A stretch of DNA of 27,123 nucleotides from Pseudomonadota bacterium. GTDB taxonomy: Bacteria; Pseudomonadota; Gammaproteobacteria; Burkholderiales; Burkholderiaceae_B. Of this stretch, positions 15,628-22,968 are shown one piece after another; position 1 is the stretch's first letter; the number at the start of each line of letters is the position of its first letter. The notes under the pieces were generated by a model. That model ran no database searches. It saw only the letters and a program-made list of their open reading frames with translations, and was not told the DNA's origin. The stretch is from the NCBI GenBank assembly GCA_023386765.1, contig JAEWJD010000296.1:1-27123 (forward strand), given 5' to 3'. The translations under genes were made by a program, and so were the position numbers.

Positions 15628-16349
15628 ACTCATGGTTCTCACTCCAGGGGCGGCGCCTGTTGTTTGTAGGCGCTGGATCCGACATCGCCCGGGCAGCTGC
15701 CGAGGCAGCCGTGGCCCTGGGCGCCGAAGTGATCGGTATCACGCGTGACGGCCAGGCCCTGCGCGACGCTGGCGCGGCCTTCACAGTGATCGATGCGGAT
15801 CTGCTGGCCCCCCAGGGCGTGGCGTCCACGGTCGCCGCCATCACCCAGCCTGTCGATGGTCTGGTCTTCTGCATCGGGCAGGCCCTGCTGACCCCGGCGC
15901 ACCTGATCGACCTTGCCTGTGTCCGCAAGTCGATCGACGTCAACGTGGGGGTGTTCATGGAAATGCTGGCCGTCATGCTGAGGGCCCGCAAGCTCGGCCG
16001 GGGGGCCTCGGTGGTCGCCTTATCCTCGATCAGCGGACATACGGCAACCGAAGGCGTGGCGCCCTATGCACTCTCGAAGGCCGCCTTGTCGGCGGCCGTA
16101 CGCAACCTGGCGCTCGATCTGCGCCGGCGCGAAATCCGCGTCAATGCCCTGTCGCCGGCGATGGTGCGAACCAAGATGACGGCAGGCGGCCGGGCTTTCG
16201 ATCTCGACGCCATGGAAAAGGCGCGCTATCCGATCGGCGTGGCCGAGCCCATGGACGTGGGCAGCGCCATCCTGTTCTTGTTGTCGGCCGAGTCAGCCTT
16301 GCTGAACGGCAACGACATCGTGATGGCCGGCGGGGCGCTCGAAGTATGA
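15624..16349 (+). CDS. Short-chain dehydrogenase/reductase, probable 3-oxoacyl-ACP reductase
   Basis: A 241-residue classical SDR. The nucleotide-binding turn is LLFVGAGSDIARA. The active site is intact: SALSS-type strand with Ser134/135 (VVALSSISG), Tyr148 and Lys152 in PYALSKAAL. RVNALSPAMVRTKM and the C-terminal NGNDIVMAGG follow the FabG pattern. Beside an ACP and a KAS III, the most economical role is NAD(P)H reduction of a 3-oxoacyl-ACP to the 3-hydroxyacyl-ACP. A sugar ketoreductase is the main alternative. It is translationally coupled on both sides by four-base ATGA overlaps. The cofactor preference is not clear. Confidence 0.88.
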   Translation: MNSWFSLQGRRLLFVGAGSDIARAAAEAAVALGAEVIGITRDGQALRDAGAAFTVIDADLLAPQGVASTVAAITQPVDGLVFCIGQALLTPAHLIDLACVRKSIDVNVGVFMEMLAVMLRARKLGRGASVVALSSISGHTATEGVAPYALSKAALSAAVRNLALDLRRREIRVNALSPAMVRTKMTAGGRAFDLDAMEKARYPIGVAEPMDVGSAILFLLSAESALLNGNDIVMAGGALEV

Positions 16350-16954
16350 AACCCCGTCTTTGCCTGCTGGGTGCCGGGGGCCTGGGCCGCGAGGTGCAGG
16401 CCATGCTTGAGGCCCATTACGACATTGCCGGCTATCTGGATACCCGGGACGACATGCAGGAGCGCCTGGTGGGAAAGGTGCCCGTTCTGGGCACGCCCGC
16501 AACGCGCCTCGGGGATGACACGCTGCGTTTTCTTTGTTCGGTCGGCGATCCGGCACTCAAGGCCTGCATGGCGGCCCAGGTCAAGGCCTGGGGCGGCCGT
16601 TTTGCGCGGGTGATGCTCGGCACGCTGGGTGCGCGCTCGCGCTTCGGTAAGTCCTGTGCGCTGGCCGGGGCGCGTATTTCGCCCGATTGTCGCATCGGCG
16701 ACCACGTGCATCTGGCCACCGGTGTCATCGTCGGGCATGACACGCGTATCGAGGACTTCGTCCATGTGGGCGATGGCGCCTTCATCGCAGGCGACTGCGT
16801 GATCCACGCCGGCGCGCTGATCCAGCCCAGGGCCTGTATCGCGCGTGGTCTGACCATCGGCGCAGGCGCCGAGGTGGGCCTGGGGGCGGTGGTACTGCGC
16901 GACGTACCGGCAGGGGCGGTGGTGCTGGGCAATCCAGCCAGGAGAATCAATTGA
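16346..16954 (+). CDS. PglD-like sugar N-acyltransferase (left-handed beta-helix)
   Basis: A 202-residue protein with the two-part PglD/NeuD design. An N-terminal Rossmann-like part starts LCLLGAGGLGREVQAML and includes IAGYLDTRDD. From about residue 95 hexapeptide repeats form a left-handed beta-helix, ending in VVLGNPARRI. His131 in VIVGHDTRIEDFVHVG matches the position of the catalytic base in PglD. Family members acylate the 4-amino group of UDP-4-amino sugars, normally with acetyl-CoA. In this operon an acyl-ACP donor is plausible, but that is inference. It starts on an ATGA overlap with the SDR and its stop overlaps the TTG start of the oxygenase. Confidence 0.88.
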   Translation: MKPRLCLLGAGGLGREVQAMLEAHYDIAGYLDTRDDMQERLVGKVPVLGTPATRLGDDTLRFLCSVGDPALKACMAAQVKAWGGRFARVMLGTLGARSRFGKSCALAGARISPDCRIGDHVHLATGVIVGHDTRIEDFVHVGDGAFIAGDCVIHAGALIQPRACIARGLTIGAGAEVGLGAVVLRDVPAGAVVLGNPARRIN

Positions 16955-18108
16955 AAGAAGCTGTTTTCAAACCCCAGTGGTATGTCGATGAAAAGTACGC
17001 CGAGCTTGAGCGCAAGTATCTTTTCAACAAACTGTGGCTGACCGCCGGATTCACGTCTGCGATCAAGCAGGATGGCGATTACTTCCTGTTCCGCGTCCAT
17101 GGCCAGGAAATCGTGGTTCAGCGTCTGCGCGACCGGATCGTGGCCTACCTCAACATCTGCCGGCTTCGGGGTGGGGTGGTGGCGGTGGCGCCGAGTGGCA
17201 ACACCCGGCCCGTGTGCAAGTATCACGGTTGGGCCTTTCGCGAGGGGCGTGCCCTGACCGGCATGCCGCAGGGCCGGGTTTTCGAGACACGCGAAGACCT
17301 GTTCGACAAATCTTGTGGCCGCAGCCTGCGGCCGGTGGCCGTGCATGTGGTCGGGCCGATCATCTTCATCAATCTGGATCCCGACCCGCTGCCTTTTGAG
17401 TCGCAGTTCAATGCGGACGTCATTGCCTGGTTCGAAAGAATGGGTGCAGTGTCCTCCATGATCCAGCTCGAGTTCAAGGCGGGCTTCAACTGGAAGCTCA
17501 ACGCCGAGAACGTGCGCGACTACATGCACCTCTTCTATGTCCATACCGGGAGTTTCGGGAAGCTGTTGCCGACGATCGACGAGGTGGTCAGGAATGATCG
17601 CATTGTGCGGATACATGAAACGGCACATATCGGCTACGACCGCTATCCATCCGAGACTCCCGACATACGCAGTTTGAGCTGGGCGGCCAATACGCCTCAG
17701 GACGAAGGCCGCTATTGGTATGACGACAACCTCAAGCGCACGATGCCGGTCGACGGGTTCTTGAACGTCCTTTGTTTTCCCAATACCAACCTGTATTCGG
17801 TTTGCGGGCGCTATTACGGCCTGCAGCAGTACCTGCCTACCGGCCCCGGTTCGTTCGACTACCGCCTGAGCCTTGCCTTGCCCGAGATGGCGCGCAAGTT
17901 CGATGCGCGCTCATTGTTGTTGTCGATTGCGCGCTCCGAGCGCTTCGTCATCGATGAGGATTCATGCATTCTGCGCAAGGTGCAGGACAACATGACCGCG
18001 ATGGCAGGACAGGATTTCCGTTTTTCTCAGGGCGATCAGGAAAAAGAGGTGATGGACTTCATGGCCTATCTCTCGCGGGTCGTCTATCAGGAAGCCCCTT
18101 CCCAGTAG
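16951..18108 (+). CDS. Rieske-type non-haem iron oxygenase with a missing Rieske ligand
   Basis: A 385-residue ring-hydroxylase alpha-subunit-like protein. The Rieske motif C-x-H...C-x2-H reads Cys70-Arg-Leu72...Cys89-Lys-Tyr-His92, so the first histidine is leucine (codon CTT, 17164-17166). The mononuclear iron site looks intact: ENVRDYMHLFYVH gives Asp190, His193 and His198, and IDEDS supplies Asp337. The start is a TTG at 16951, supported by AGGAG seven bases upstream; it overlaps the preceding stop. No reductase or ferredoxin gene is nearby. Its place among sugar and acyl genes suggests oxidation of the sugar or its acyl chain, but the Leu72 change leaves activity open. Other single-component-like members act on betaines and sterols. 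Confidence 0.88.
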   Translation: MKEAVFKPQWYVDEKYAELERKYLFNKLWLTAGFTSAIKQDGDYFLFRVHGQEIVVQRLRDRIVAYLNICRLRGGVVAVAPSGNTRPVCKYHGWAFREGRALTGMPQGRVFETREDLFDKSCGRSLRPVAVHVVGPIIFINLDPDPLPFESQFNADVIAWFERMGAVSSMIQLEFKAGFNWKLNAENVRDYMHLFYVHTGSFGKLLPTIDEVVRNDRIVRIHETAHIGYDRYPSETPDIRSLSWAANTPQDEGRYWYDDNLKRTMPVDGFLNVLCFPNTNLYSVCGRYYGLQQYLPTGPGSFDYRLSLALPEMARKFDARSLLLSIARSERFVIDEDSCILRKVQDNMTAMAGQDFRFSQGDQEKEVMDFMAYLSRVVYQEAPSQ

Positions 18109-18116
18109 GACATCGT

Positions 18117-18752
18117 ATGCAGATCATTCTTGCTCAACCTTATATGCCCGGGCTGATTCGCCAGCAGGTGACTGCCCGCTATCCCGATGCGTCATGGTTC
18201 GACCTGCCGTCGACCGACCAGCTGGGCCCGAACCCGAGCGATATCGCAAGCCTTGTGCCAGCCAGCCATGACTGCCTGTTGTTTGGCGATGGCATATTCG
18301 CCAACTCGACCCGCATCGCGGTGTTCGGACGTTTGAAATCCCTGGGCTGCGCGATCCACTCAATGGTGTTCGACCAGGCACTGGTGTGTCCTGACGTCCG
18401 CATCGGCAGCGGTTCGCTGGTTTATCCCCACGCCATCCTGGACGAAGGGGTGTCGGTGGGCTTCAACGCCATCATCGGCCCGGGGGCCGTGATCGAGGCC
18501 GGGGTGGCTATCGGCAACCATTGTTTCATCGGCGCCAACTGTGTCATCAAGCGTGGCAGCGTGATCGGCAGCGAGGCGTACTTCACCGATGGGACCATCG
18601 TGGGCGGGGTCCATGGCTATCGTGGCGAAACCTCGGGAATCACCGTGGGGCGCGGTGCGGCCATCTACGATGCCATGCACGTGCGGCACGACCTGGTCAT
18701 GGGCGAGGTGCATGACGGGCAATTGGCGGATCGCATTCGTGTCATCCGCTAG
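18117..18752 (+). CDS. Second hexapeptide-repeat acyltransferase
   Basis: A 211-residue protein. An N-terminal alpha/beta part (about 1-85, starting MQIILAQPYMPGLIRQQV) precedes a left-handed beta-helix with clear hexapeptide repeats from about residue 92 (VRIGSGSLVYPHAILDEG, then IIGPGAVIEAG and HCFIGANCVIKRGS). The tail turns out of the helix with HGYRGETSGITVGRGAAIYD. It belongs with sugar O- or N-acyltransferases but is not a close PglD match. The frame is open upstream inside the oxygenase gene; I chose the ATG at 18117, eight bases after the oxygenase stop. No good ribosome site is seen. It could add a second acyl group, or be the one that accepts the ACP-bound chain. Confidence 0.8.
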   Translation: MQIILAQPYMPGLIRQQVTARYPDASWFDLPSTDQLGPNPSDIASLVPASHDCLLFGDGIFANSTRIAVFGRLKSLGCAIHSMVFDQALVCPDVRIGSGSLVYPHAILDEGVSVGFNAIIGPGAVIEAGVAIGNHCFIGANCVIKRGSVIGSEAYFTDGTIVGGVHGYRGETSGITVGRGAAIYDAMHVRHDLVMGEVHDGQLADRIRVIR

Positions 18753-19356
18753 CCGCCTGTTGACCGGGGTGCTGCGCCGTCTGGGCGCGGTGCTGCTGCT
18801 GGTGGCGCTGTCGCCCTTGCTGGGCGCGCTCGCGTTGTCGGTCTGGGGGGCCTTGGGGCGGCCCGTGCTGTTTCGCCAGTGGCGTGCGGGCTATCGAGGC
18901 CGGCCTTTCCGTTTGTGCAAGTTCCGCAGCATGCGAGCGGCAGCCTATGACGGAGAGCCGGATGGGCCCAGGCTGACTCGTTGGGGGCGGTTCTTGCGGC
19001 GCAGCAGCCTTGATGAGCTGCCTGGCCTCTGGAATGTCGCATGCGGCGAGATGAACTTCATTGGCCCGCGCCCTTTGCCGCTGGATTACCTGCCACGCTA
19101 TACCCCCGAGGAGGGGCGCCGCCACCTGGTGCCACCTGGCATGACGGGCTGGGCCCAGGTTCATGGGCGCAACGCGTTGGCCTGGGACGACAGGTTGCGC
19201 CTGGATTGCTGGTACGTCGATCACGCCAGCTGGCGCGTCGATGCCCGCATACTCTGGCGCACGCTGCGGGTGGTATGCAGCGGTCAGGGGGTTGCCACGC
19301 CGGGCCACGAGACCGGCCGGGAGCTGCGCCCGCCGCAGGATGGGCAGCCCTCATGA
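18739..19356 (+). CDS. PglC-like phosphoglycosyl transferase (initiating sugar transferase)
   Basis: A 205-residue monotopic inner-membrane enzyme that moves a phospho-sugar from a UDP-sugar to undecaprenyl phosphate. One N-terminal hydrophobic segment (AVLLLVALSPLLGALAL) is followed by VLFRQWRAGYRGRPFRLCKFRSM, the catalytic Asp-Glu pair in SLDELPGLWN, and MNFIGPRPLPLDYLPRY, then PGMTGWAQVHGRN. The small size matches PglC rather than WbaP, which carries extra domains. The GTG at 18739 has GCGGA eight bases upstream and overlaps the preceding gene by 14 bases. An ATG at 18712 is the alternative but its GAGG is only three bases away. The next gene starts on an ATGA overlap. It is the only glycosyl-phosphate transferase in the operon. 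Confidence 0.92.
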   Translation: MSSASRLLTGVLRRLGAVLLLVALSPLLGALALSVWGALGRPVLFRQWRAGYRGRPFRLCKFRSMRAAAYDGEPDGPRLTRWGRFLRRSSLDELPGLWNVACGEMNFIGPRPLPLDYLPRYTPEEGRRHLVPPGMTGWAQVHGRNALAWDDRLRLDCWYVDHASWRVDARILWRTLRVVCSGQGVATPGHETGRELRPPQDGQPS

Positions 19357-20510
19357 GTTGGCCCATCTATGCATCGGACGAGATAGATGCGGTGCAGGAC
19401 GTGCTGCGTCGTGGCCAGGGAAATGCCTGGTCAGGCCCTGATGTGGCGGCCTTCGAGGCCGACTATGCCGCCTACGTGGGGGTGCCCCATGCGGTGGCGC
19501 TGAGCAACGGGACGGTGGCCCTGGAGCTGGGGCTCAGGGCGCTGGGCATCGGCCCGGGCGACGAAGTGCTGGTGACGGCGCGCTCATTCATGGCTTCGGC
19601 CAGCGCCATCGTGGCGGTGGGCGCGCGGCCGGTATTCGCCGATGTCGACGCAGACAGCCAGAATGTCACTGCAGCGACCCTGGAGGCCGTTCGGACAGCC
19701 CGGACCCGCGCGGTGGTGCTGGTGCATCTGGCTGGCTGGATGTGCGAGATGGACGGCATCCTGGCCTGGGCCGGCAACCATGGGCTGAAGGTACTGGAAG
19801 ACTGTGCCCAGGCCCATGGAGCCACCTATCAGGGGCGTGCGGCGGGCAGCTTCGGCCATGCCGCGGCGTGGTCCTTCTGCCAGGACAAGATCATCTCGAC
19901 GGGGGGTGAGGGGGGCATGCTTACCACCGCAGATCCCGAGGTGTGGCGCGCAGCCTGGATGCTGAAGGACCACGGCAAGAGCCCCGAGCGCATGGCCCTG
20001 GCCGAGCCGGGCCCGCACTTCCGGTGGGTGCATGAGCAGTTCGGGACCAATGCCCGGATGACGGCCATGCAGGCCGCCATCGGCCGCTTGCAACTGGGCA
20101 AATGCACGGCCTGGGTCGCGGGCCGCCAGGCTCGGGCCGAGCGGCTCTTCGATGCTGCTGCGCGCCATCCTGCCTTGCGGGTGCCGCTGCCGCCGGCGCA
20201 TATCAGCCATGCTTACTACCGTGCCTATGTTTTCGTGCGGCCCGAACGCCTGCGCCGGGGCTGGACGCGCGACCGGCTGCTGCTGGCCTTGCAGCAGCAA
20301 GGGGTGCGCTGTTTCCAGGGGAGCTGTCCCGAGATCTACCGTGAAGCCGCCTTCATGAGGGCGGGCATCGGGCCGAGCCATGCCCTGGCTGTCGCCCGGC
20401 AACTGGGCCTGACCGGCCTGGCGTTCCCGGTCGATCCAGGCCAGGGGGAAAGCGAGCAACAGGTCCGTCTGAAGGCCCTTGATAGGGTCATGCATCTGGC
20501 CTCTCGCTAG
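19353..20510 (+). CDS. DegT/DnrJ/EryC1/StrS family sugar aminotransferase
   Basis: A 385-residue PLP enzyme. Lys179 in FCQDKIISTGGEGG is the Schiff-base lysine. Asp150 in LEDCAQAHGA contacts the PLP ring nitrogen, and SNGTVALELGLRALGI binds its phosphate. Family members convert a nucleotide 4-keto sugar to the 4-amino sugar with glutamate as donor, as PglE does. The frame is open upstream inside the transferase gene, but MSWPIYASDEIDAV at 19353 is the homologous start and overlaps the preceding stop. It closes the operon. No 4,6-dehydratase that would make its ketosugar substrate is in the window, so that enzyme must be elsewhere. Confidence 0.93.
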   Translation: MSWPIYASDEIDAVQDVLRRGQGNAWSGPDVAAFEADYAAYVGVPHAVALSNGTVALELGLRALGIGPGDEVLVTARSFMASASAIVAVGARPVFADVDADSQNVTAATLEAVRTARTRAVVLVHLAGWMCEMDGILAWAGNHGLKVLEDCAQAHGATYQGRAAGSFGHAAAWSFCQDKIISTGGEGGMLTTADPEVWRAAWMLKDHGKSPERMALAEPGPHFRWVHEQFGTNARMTAMQAAIGRLQLGKCTAWVAGRQARAERLFDAAARHPALRVPLPPAHISHAYYRAYVFVRPERLRRGWTRDRLLLALQQQGVRCFQGSCPEIYREAAFMRAGIGPSHALAVARQLGLTGLAFPVDPGQGESEQQVRLKALDRVMHLASR

Positions 20511-20611
20511 GGGGTGGGTCGCCGGGGCCTTAAACCGGTACACTTCGGATGGGTCGCCACTCTTGGCCGGCCGGGCCGTGTGTGGCCGATTCCTATGTGT
20601 GCGTGTCCTTG

Positions 20612-21253
20612 ATGCTGCCGTTTTTCACCTTGCCTACGCCCACCCGCCTAGCGGTGCGTGCGCTCAACTTCATGCTGGGACGAGAGTCCTGGGCGCGTGA
20701 CCGCCTGGCCCGCCATAGCGGCAAGAGCGTGCGTTTTGCATTGGGCGGATTTGGCATGACGCTCACCATCGACAGCGAGGGCTATCTGCAGGGTGCGGAT
20801 CCGGCCATCGTTCCTGATGTGACCTTGTCCGGTGTGCCGGAGCGTCTGAGCCTGGGCCGCCTGCTGCCGGGCGCCGAGCGCGGCGATCTGGCAGAAGTGA
20901 CGCATATTTCGGGCGATGCCGCCCTGGCGCAGGTAGTGGCCGATCTGGGGCGCGATCTGCGCTGGGATGCCGAGGACGATCTGGCCCGCGTGCTGGGTGA
21001 TATTCCTGCCATGAAGCTGATCGGCGGGCTGCGCGGGCTGCTGCAGGGCACGCGCCAGGCATCGGGCCGGTTGGCGGGCAATGTCGCCGAGTACCTGAGC
21101 GAGGAAAGCGGCGCCCTGACCGGGCGGCCGGCGTTGGCGCAGATGCGCCTGGATCTGGCCGAGCTTGAGCAACGCACCGAACAATTGTCGGTGGCAGCCC
21201 GCAGTTTGCAGGCGCGCCTGGCGGGCCTGCCCGCGGCCGGAGGCCGCCGATGA
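20612..21253 (+). CDS. ubiJ: Ubiquinone biosynthesis accessory factor UbiJ (SCP2 domain)
   Basis: A 213-residue cytosolic accessory protein of the ubiquinone assembly, proposed to hold the hydrophobic intermediates through its SCP2 lipid-binding domain. The N-terminal half shows the SCP2 pattern (VRFALGGFGMTLTIDSEGYL, DVTLSGVPERLSL, ISGDAALAQVVADLG). The C-terminal part is helical and Arg/Leu-rich (about 150-213) and likely a coiled coil (LAELEQRTEQLSVAARSLQ). I chose the ATG at 20612, which gives MLPFFTLPTP and matches the family start; 20549 is also open. It overlaps ubiB as ATGA. Sequence conservation in this family is low, so the call leans on context. Confidence 0.85.
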   Translation: MLPFFTLPTPTRLAVRALNFMLGRESWARDRLARHSGKSVRFALGGFGMTLTIDSEGYLQGADPAIVPDVTLSGVPERLSLGRLLPGAERGDLAEVTHISGDAALAQVVADLGRDLRWDAEDDLARVLGDIPAMKLIGGLRGLLQGTRQASGRLAGNVAEYLSEESGALTGRPALAQMRLDLAELEQRTEQLSVAARSLQARLAGLPAAGGRR

Positions 21254-22803
21254 TGACCTTTCTGCGCCTGTTGCGCATTATCTGCGTATCGCTGCGCTAT
21301 GGGCTCGATGAGCTGGTGCTCTCCAGCCTGAAGCATCCGCTGGCCACTTGCCTGTTGCGCGTGATGCGTTTGGGCTTTCGCCCGCGGGCGCCGCGTGGCG
21401 AGCGTCTGCGCCTGGCGCTGGAGTCGCTGGGCCCGATTTTCGTGAAGTTTGGCCAGGTGCTATCCACCCGGCGTGATCTGATCCCGGCCGATATTGCCGA
21501 CGAGCTGGCTGCTCTGCAGGACCGGGTGCCGCCGTTCCCGTCGGCGCAGGCGGCGGCATCCATCGAGGCAGCGCTGGGCGCACCGCCAACGGAGCTGTTT
21601 GCTCAGTTCGACCGGGATCCGGTCGCATCGGCCTCGATCGCACAAGTGCACTTCGCCGTGCTGCATGACGGCCGCGAGGTGGCGGTCAAGGTGCTGCGCC
21701 CCGGCATGCGCGAAGTGATCGACAAGGACATGGGCCTGTTGCGTATCGTGGCGCGCATCATCGAGCGGCTGGGGCCGGACGGGCGGCGCCTGAAGCCGCG
21801 CGAAGTGGTGGCCGAGTTCGACAAATACCTGCACGACGAACTGGATCTGGTGCGTGAGGCGTCCAACTGCAGCCAGCTGCGGCGCAACTTCAGTACGGAA
21901 TCGGGGCGTGGCGAGATGCTGATCGTGCCGGAGGTGGTGTGGGAATATACCGCCAGCACCGTGTTCACCATGGAGCGCATGTACGGCGTGCCGGTGGGGC
22001 AGATCGACCGGTTGCGCGCGGCGGGCATTGATATCCCGACCCTGGCGCGCAGCGGTGTGGAGATTTTCTTTGCCCAGGTATTCACGGACGGCTTCTTTCA
22101 TGCCGACATGCACCCGGGCAATATCTACGTTTCCGACAACCCCGCCACGCTGGGCCGCTATATCGCCCTGGATTTCGGTATCGTGGGGTCGCTCTCTGAA
22201 TTCGACAAGAATTATCTGGCGCAGAATTTCCTGGCCTTTTTCCGCCGGGATTACCGGCGCGTGGCGCAGTTGCATATCGAATCCGGCTGGGTGCCGCCGG
22301 ATACGCGCGAGGAAGAGCTCGAAGGGGCCGTGCGGGCGGTCTGCGAACCCTATTTCGATCGTCCGCTGGCTGAGATTTCTCTTGGACAGGTGCTGTTGCG
22401 GCTGTTCCAGACTTCGCGTCGTTTCAATGTCGAAATCCAGCCACAGCTGGTGTTGTTGCAGAAGACGCTGCTCAACGTCGAGGGGCTGGGTCGTCAGCTG
22501 GATCCCAATCTGGATCTCTGGAAGACGGCCAAGCCCTATCTGGAGCGCTGGATGCACCAGCGTGTTGGCCTGGCTGGCCTGAAACGCAGCCTGGCCAAGG
22601 AGGCGGTGCAGTGGTCGCAGATGCTGCCGGCCATGCCACGTCTGGTGCACGATTACCTCAGCCGGCCTAATGTCTCCCCCTCGATGCTGGGGGAAATGCA
22701 GCGCCTGCGCCGTGCGCAGGAGCAGGGTAACCGGCTGATGGCCGCCTTGACCGCGGTGCTAGCCGTCGGCATCGCGGTCGCTTTGTGGGCCCTGACGCGC
22801 TGA
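21250..22803 (+). CDS. ubiB: Ubiquinone biosynthesis protein UbiB (atypical kinase/ATPase)
   Basis: A 517-residue inner-membrane ABC1/ADCK-type protein needed for ubiquinone synthesis, probably as an ATPase that helps move lipid intermediates. The family signature K-x-G-Q is Lys66-Phe-Gly-Gln69 in PIFVKFGQVLSTR. Kinase-like motifs include VAVKVLRPG (ATP lysine), YLHDELDLVREASN, FFHADMHPGNIYV and ALDFGIVG (the DFG motif). A C-terminal hydrophobic segment (AALTAVLAVGIAVALWAL) anchors it in the membrane. It is coupled to ubiJ by an ATGA overlap. The length and motifs are normal. Confidence 0.96.
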   Translation: MMTFLRLLRIICVSLRYGLDELVLSSLKHPLATCLLRVMRLGFRPRAPRGERLRLALESLGPIFVKFGQVLSTRRDLIPADIADELAALQDRVPPFPSAQAAASIEAALGAPPTELFAQFDRDPVASASIAQVHFAVLHDGREVAVKVLRPGMREVIDKDMGLLRIVARIIERLGPDGRRLKPREVVAEFDKYLHDELDLVREASNCSQLRRNFSTESGRGEMLIVPEVVWEYTASTVFTMERMYGVPVGQIDRLRAAGIDIPTLARSGVEIFFAQVFTDGFFHADMHPGNIYVSDNPATLGRYIALDFGIVGSLSEFDKNYLAQNFLAFFRRDYRRVAQLHIESGWVPPDTREEELEGAVRAVCEPYFDRPLAEISLGQVLLRLFQTSRRFNVEIQPQLVLLQKTLLNVEGLGRQLDPNLDLWKTAKPYLERWMHQRVGLAGLKRSLAKEAVQWSQMLPAMPRLVHDYLSRPNVSPSMLGEMQRLRRAQEQGNRLMAALTAVLAVGIAVALWALTR

Positions 22804-22817
22804 TTGGCGCGTGGGGG

Positions 22818-22873
22818 CTGTCATGTTTTTTTCATCGCACTGTCACGACAGATTCGTGCAAACGGGCGATAAC
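22818..22873 (+). promoter_or_regulatory. Candidate triple Pho box before the di-iron gene
   Basis: Three PhoB half-sites are phased exactly 11 bases apart: CTGTCAT at 22818 (7/7), TTTTCAT at 22829 (5/7) and CTGTCAC at 22840 (7/7 to the C-ending form). A poor fourth unit, GATTCGT, follows at 22851, and ten bases after it is GATAAC (22868-22873), a -10-like hexamer. PhoB binds tandem 11-bp direct repeats next to the -10, so spacing and sequence both fit. The downstream ATG is at 22969. Confidence 0.65.
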
Positions 22874-22968
22874 CACTAAACGTTTTTCATAACCAATGGA
22901 ACCCGCTGGGTGCGACGCCTTGCGGTCATCCATGCGCTTTTCGAGCGGGAAATCAGAAAGGGCGATTC

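Larger units (their letters stand above)
8691..20548. other. Accessory island between tim44 and ubiJ
   Basis: Everything between the tim44 terminator and the ubiJ upstream region looks accessory: an autotransporter, a decayed tim44 tail and an 11-gene glycan/acyl operon. Housekeeping quinone genes flank it on both sides. The left third is clearly lower in GC than its neighbours. No integrase, transposase or tRNA att site is visible, so arrival by homologous recombination in flanking genes is more likely than site-specific integration. The boundaries are approximate. Confidence 0.6.

Noticed and set aside
22795..22812. 6-bp hairpin around the ubiB stop codon as a terminator
   Set aside because: The T-run begins 13 bases later, beyond the distance for intrinsic termination, and is better explained as part of the Pho box region.
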